Assembly (NCBI GenBank): GCA_020852835.1
Contig: JADZAC010000085.1
Coordinates: 1 to 64,000, forward strand
Source of the DNA: Flavobacteriales bacterium
GTDB taxonomy: Bacteria > Bacteroidota > Bacteroidia > Flavobacteriales_F > PHOS-HE28
Direction of reading: 5' to 3'
DNA: 64,000 nt
The notes under the pieces are model-generated. The model saw only the letters and a program-made list of their open reading frames with translations. It had not been told where the DNA came from and ran no database searches. The position numbers were made by a program, and so were the translations under genes. The number at the start of each line of letters is the position of its first letter. Positions within the stretch are counted from its first letter, which is position 1. This document shows, in pieces, positions 60,669-64,000 of the stretch.

Positions 60669-61207
60669 CAGGGGCGGGGCGCGCGTAGCGGGGAATTTGC
60701 GTTGCGGAAGTTGGGGCAGGAATTGGCCATGACATGCTGCCAGCCCAAAGAAAATGCGGAACGGCCGAACGGCGCGGGCCTTTGTGGCCATGCCGGGCTG
60801 GAATTGTGGCGCAGCTTGCGCTGTTCCAGCGCTCGCGCACGATATTTCCGGCCGGGCTGCAGGAATTCCGCGGGGAAGAACCTGAGAGTTATCAGTTTGT
60901 TTGCAGTGCAGGCAACCACGTTGTGGAAATTGCGTATTAACGGCAACGCCCGACCCGCGAACACACCCATGCCCCGTTGGTACCGCCGCGTAATAAGGAT
61001 TTTTCTCATGTTGCCGGAGGTAGCGTGCCGCGTCTTCACGGCCCGGGGCGCGGTGGGTATGCACTGGCCGCCCCGGAACGGGAGCGCCGCGTGTGGCGGC
61101 CCCGGTGAAGCAGGTCGCCAAGGATCCCAAGCCGGTGCGAGATCCGGCAGTACCGGTCGGGTGCAGGAGGTACTTTTACCGCCGTGTCTGCTTAATATTG
61201 AATAACC
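60669..61207. other. Non-coding stretch upstream of trpG/pabA-like and DUF1800 genes
   Basis: These 539 bases hold only frames without family-like sequence. Short GC-rich self-complementary pieces occur (for example GCGCAGCTTGCGC near 60815) but nothing I would name. They contain the upstream regions of both divergent genes. Confidence 0.45.
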
Positions 61208-62869
61208 ATGCCTGTGCAGCCCTATTCCGGCCCGTTCGGCAAGCCCGAGTTGCGCCATTTGTTGCGTCGTACGTTGTTCGGCGCCAGCCCTGCGGACATG
61301 GCCCATTTCGACGGTATGTCCTTGGATGACGTGGTCAACGAGCTGCTGGCCTTCACCAACAACACCACCCCGCCGATCAAGGCGTATGTGGAGGACAATG
61401 GCACGGGAGTGTACAGCCCGGCACTGATCGACCCGGTGGTGCCCTTCGGGGAACCATGGATCAACTATGTGCGCTTGTTGGGCAGCCCGCCGAACCCGAT
61501 CCCCAAGCGCAACGAGAGCTTGCAGTATTGGTGGGTGGGCCAGTTGGTGCACCAGGAACGCAACCTGCGCGAAAAGCTCACCTTGTTCTGGGCCAACCAC
61601 ATGCCCATCCAGTTCTCTATTGTCTTCATGCCCGAGAGCAGCTACTGGTATTGCCAGATGCTGCGCGACGGCTGCAAGGGCAACGTGCGCGACCTGTTGG
61701 TGCAATTGGCCAAGGACGGGGCCATGTTGATCTACCTGAACGGCATCTACAACATGGCCAGTGCACCGGACGAGAATTTCGGCCGTGAGGTCATGGAGCT
61801 CTTTACCTTGGGCGTTGACAGCGGCTACACACAGGATGATGTCGCCGCCGCAGCGCGCGTGTTCACGGGCTGGACGGTGACCGAATGGTCGGGCATGACG
61901 CGCATTCTGCCCACGGTGGTCTTCGACCCCAACATGCACGACCAGAACGATAAGCAGTTCAGCTCCTTCTTCAACGATACCGTGATCCAGGGCCAGGGCG
62001 GTGCCAACGGGGGCAGCTTGGAGATCGAGGCCTTCATGGACATGGTCTTCGCCAATGAAACCAGTTCCAAGTTCATTGTGCGCGAGCTGTACCGCTGGTT
62101 TGTGCGCACCGATGTGGCCCCGGAGGTGGAAACCGACCTGATCGAGCCTTTGGCCCAGTTGTTCCGCGATTACACCAGTTCGCCCAACCAAATGGAGGTG
62201 GTGCTCAAGACGCTGCTTACCAGCGATCATTTTTTCAGCGCAGATGTACGGGGCTGCATGGTGAAAAACCCGGTGGACATGACCATCGGGCTGATCCGCT
62301 CCACAGGAATGCCCATGCCCACCCCGGATCATTTCGAGGCCCAGTACAATGTGTGGAGCAAACTGCAGATCATGATGGCCGATGCTTCGCAATCCATCGG
62401 GGAGCCCCCCAATGTGGCGGGCTGGCCGGCCTATTACCAGGCCCCCTTGTACGACCTGCTGTGGATGGACAGTGCCACCACGGCCAAGCGCAAGGTGATC
62501 TTCGAGCGGATCGGTGTCACGGGCATGGTCACCCCCATGGAACTATACACGGTGGCGGACCGGGGCCTGATGTTCAAGATCAACTATGTGGACATGGTGG
62601 CCCAGTACCAGGACCCCGCTGACCCCAACGCACTGGTGCAGGAGGCGGCGGACATGTTCTTCGGCGTGGCGGTTTCCCCAACGGTGCTCGGCCAGTTGAA
62701 GACCCAGTACCTGCTGCAAGGCCAAGTGTCGGATTACTACTGGACCTCGGCCTACAATACCTATGTGGCCGATCCCGCCACTACGGACCCTACGGCATCC
62801 CAGGTTCCTGCCATGCTCCAATCCTTGTTCCAAGCCATGTTCCAGGCTGCCGAATTCCAACTTCACTGA
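61208..62869 (+). CDS. DUF1800-family protein
   Basis: The 553-residue protein starts MPVQPYSGPFGKPELRHLLR and has the DUF1800 hallmarks: HLLRRTLFGASPADMAHF near the start, REKLTLFWANHMPIQFSIVF, ENFGREVMELFTLGVDSGYT followed by DVAAAARVFTGWTV, and PPNVAGWPAYYQAPLYDLLW. It lacks an obvious signal peptide, unlike many homologues. DUF1800 proteins are nearly always paired with DUF1501 proteins, as here (7-base gap), and the role of the pair is not known. The ATG is the first in frame after 60 upstream non-coding bases. Confidence 0.9.
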   Translation: MPVQPYSGPFGKPELRHLLRRTLFGASPADMAHFDGMSLDDVVNELLAFTNNTTPPIKAYVEDNGTGVYSPALIDPVVPFGEPWINYVRLLGSPPNPIPKRNESLQYWWVGQLVHQERNLREKLTLFWANHMPIQFSIVFMPESSYWYCQMLRDGCKGNVRDLLVQLAKDGAMLIYLNGIYNMASAPDENFGREVMELFTLGVDSGYTQDDVAAAARVFTGWTVTEWSGMTRILPTVVFDPNMHDQNDKQFSSFFNDTVIQGQGGANGGSLEIEAFMDMVFANETSSKFIVRELYRWFVRTDVAPEVETDLIEPLAQLFRDYTSSPNQMEVVLKTLLTSDHFFSADVRGCMVKNPVDMTIGLIRSTGMPMPTPDHFEAQYNVWSKLQIMMADASQSIGEPPNVAGWPAYYQAPLYDLLWMDSATTAKRKVIFERIGVTGMVTPMELYTVADRGLMFKINYVDMVAQYQDPADPNALVQEAADMFFGVAVSPTVLGQLKTQYLLQGQVSDYYWTSAYNTYVADPATTDPTASQVPAMLQSLFQAMFQAAEFQLH

Positions 62870-62876
62870 CCACATC

Positions 62877-64000
62877 ATGAACCGCAGGAGCTTTCTTCGT
62901 ACTTCAGCGCTGGCCTCAGTAGGTGGCCTGGTGCTGCGCGGGTGGGCCAAACCCGCCCTGGCACCTTACCTGAAGGCGGCCTCCAATGGCGATCGCGTGC
63001 TGGTAGTGGTACAGCTGTTCGGAGGCAATGACGGGCTGAACACGGTGATCCCGCTGGACCAGTACAGCCTGCTCTCGGGGATGCGAAGCAACATCCTCAT
63101 TCCCGAGGCTTCCACGCTGGCCCTGCAAGGTACCGGCGGTGCCACTGCCCTGCACCCGTCGCTCACGGGCTTCCAGCAGCTTTGGGATGAAGGCAAGCTG
63201 GGCATTGTGCAGAGCGTGGGTTATCCCGATCCCAACCTCTCCCACTTCCGGTCCACCGATATTTGGGAAACCGGCTCCAGCGGCAACCAACTGCTCACCG
63301 ACGGGTGGTTGGGCCGATACTTGGGCACGCTCTATCCGGATTTCCCCACGGGCTATCCGAACGTGGACGTGCCGGACCCCATCGCCATCCGCGTGGGCGG
63401 AAACGTGAGCTTGGGCCTGCAGGCGCACGGCGTGGCCATGGCCACTGCGGTGAACAACACCGAGGACGTGCTGAACCTGGCCGGCAACATGTTCATCGAT
63501 CCGGTGCTGCCCGGTTGCAGCGGCGACAAGCTGGACTTCATCCGCAACGTACAGCGGCAAACCGACCTTTACGGGGATGTGATCGAGGCCGCGGCCGCAG
63601 ACGTGACCTGCGTGCACAGTTCGCTGTACCCCACGGGGTCCCAGCCTGGGGCCACGTTGGCCAATGCACTGAAGATCGTGGCCAGCCTGATCTGCGGCGG
63701 GTTGGGCACGCGGATCTACTGGGTGAGCGATACCGGGTTTGATACCCACTCGCAGCAAGTGGTCAACGGCAACCCCTTGCAAGGGGCCCACGCCAACCTG
63801 CTCAAGGGGGTGGGTGATGCGATCTATGCTTTCCAGGACGACCTCCAGCAACTGGGCATTGCCGATCGCGTGCTGGGCATGACCTTCAGCGAGTTCGGGC
63901 GCCGCATCAAGAGCAACAACTCGCTGGGCACCGACCACGGTGCGGCGGCACCGATGTTCTTCTTCGGCGACCACGTGCAGCCGGGCATCCTGGGCACCAA
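62877..64000 (+). CDS. DUF1501-family protein (3' end beyond window)
   Basis: The frame opens at 62877 and is still open at the window edge after 374 codons. The N-terminus MNRRSFLRTSALASVGGLVL is a Tat-type signal with the twin Arg motif NRRSFL, suggesting folded export. Then VLVVVQLFGGNDGLNTVIPL, a DUF1501 motif related to alkaline-phosphatase-like folds, LHPSLTGFQQLWDEGKLGIV, and VGYPDPNLSHFRSTDIWETG. The later part has WVSDTGFDTHSQQV and MTFSEFGRRIKSNNSLGTDH with GAAAPMFFFG, giving His and Asp residues where the family would bind metal. It partners the DUF1800 gene seven bases upstream. Confidence 0.9.
   Translation, partial: MNRRSFLRTSALASVGGLVLRGWAKPALAPYLKAASNGDRVLVVVQLFGGNDGLNTVIPLDQYSLLSGMRSNILIPEASTLALQGTGGATALHPSLTGFQQLWDEGKLGIVQSVGYPDPNLSHFRSTDIWETGSSGNQLLTDGWLGRYLGTLYPDFPTGYPNVDVPDPIAIRVGGNVSLGLQAHGVAMATAVNNTEDVLNLAGNMFIDPVLPGCSGDKLDFIRNVQRQTDLYGDVIEAAAADVTCVHSSLYPTGSQPGATLANALKIVASLICGGLGTRIYWVSDTGFDTHSQQVVNGNPLQGAHANLLKGVGDAIYAFQDDLQQLGIADRVLGMTFSEFGRRIKSNNSLGTDHGAAAPMFFFGDHVQPGILGT

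Noticed and set aside
60668-62392. Minus-strand frame of 574 codons opposite DUF1800
   Set aside because: The translation is low-complexity and His-rich without a family, while the plus strand is a clear DUF1800 protein.

Overview
The window comes from a G+C-rich member of the Bacteroidota, most likely Flavobacteriales-like. The evidence is an LpxC-FabZ fusion gene, the response regulator PorX, and seven secreted proteins, most with a recognisable type IX secretion (T9SS) C-terminal sorting domain (type A, plus one gliding-associated type B). Several promoters also fit the Bacteroidota -33/-7 pattern (TTG or TTTG, about 18-19 bases, TAnnTTTG or the variant TAnnTTCG). No rRNA, tRNA or CRISPR array was seen.

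Layout. 1-1.95 kb: the tail of an unrecognised gene, a PIN toxin/antitoxin pair, a frameshifted partial copy of that tail, and a DUF3267 membrane metalloprotease-like gene. 2.0-9.4 kb: a PKD-type T9SS cargo, an ECF sigma factor overlapping a gene for a membrane-anchored protein that ends in an outer-membrane-barrel-like domain, a second ECF sigma operon on the minus strand, and a glycosidase-like T9SS cargo. 9.5-12.4 kb: ppa and pheT. 12.5-13.6 kb: a non-coding mobile element with large hairpins and a second element nested in it. 13.6-19.7 kb: a 2025-residue adhesin-like type B T9SS cargo. 19.7-25.2 kb: xseA-xseB, then a minus-strand porX-tsaE-ald group. 25.8-37.1 kb: the envelope core of HD hydrolase, SDR, lpxD, lpxC-fabZ, lpxA, ABC ATPase, efp and a second lpxD-like gene, followed by a SpoIIE-type phosphatase. 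38.2-44.5 kb: a polysaccharide block (wzx-, two wzz- and wzy-like genes on the minus strand, and a GT4 glycosyltransferase). 44.7-50.4 kb: two T9SS cargos, the larger with a frameshift in its signal-peptide region. 50.5-57.1 kb: another mobile element, rnhB, a large membrane-anchored protein, a GT-C-like membrane protein and fhs. 57.1-64 kb: a T9SS cargo, a small conserved DNA-binding-like protein, an OmpA-family protein, a TrpG/PabA-type amidotransferase, and a DUF1800-DUF1501 pair running off the window.

How the parts work together. Lipid A (lpxD, lpxC-fabZ, lpxA, second LpxD) and the Wzx/Wzz/Wzy/GT genes build the outer leaflet. In T9SS organisms type A cargos are commonly anchored to such surface glycolipid, and PorX controls T9SS expression. 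Two ECF sigma modules probably report on envelope state.

The least expected feature is a family of four short non-coding elements (12.9, 25.3, 35.0 and 50.5 kb). They share a terminal inverted repeat close to GGGCAAACGCATCTAAT, are flanked by direct repeats of about 11-14 bases, contain long (near-)perfect hairpins, and all sit just upstream of a plus-strand gene.
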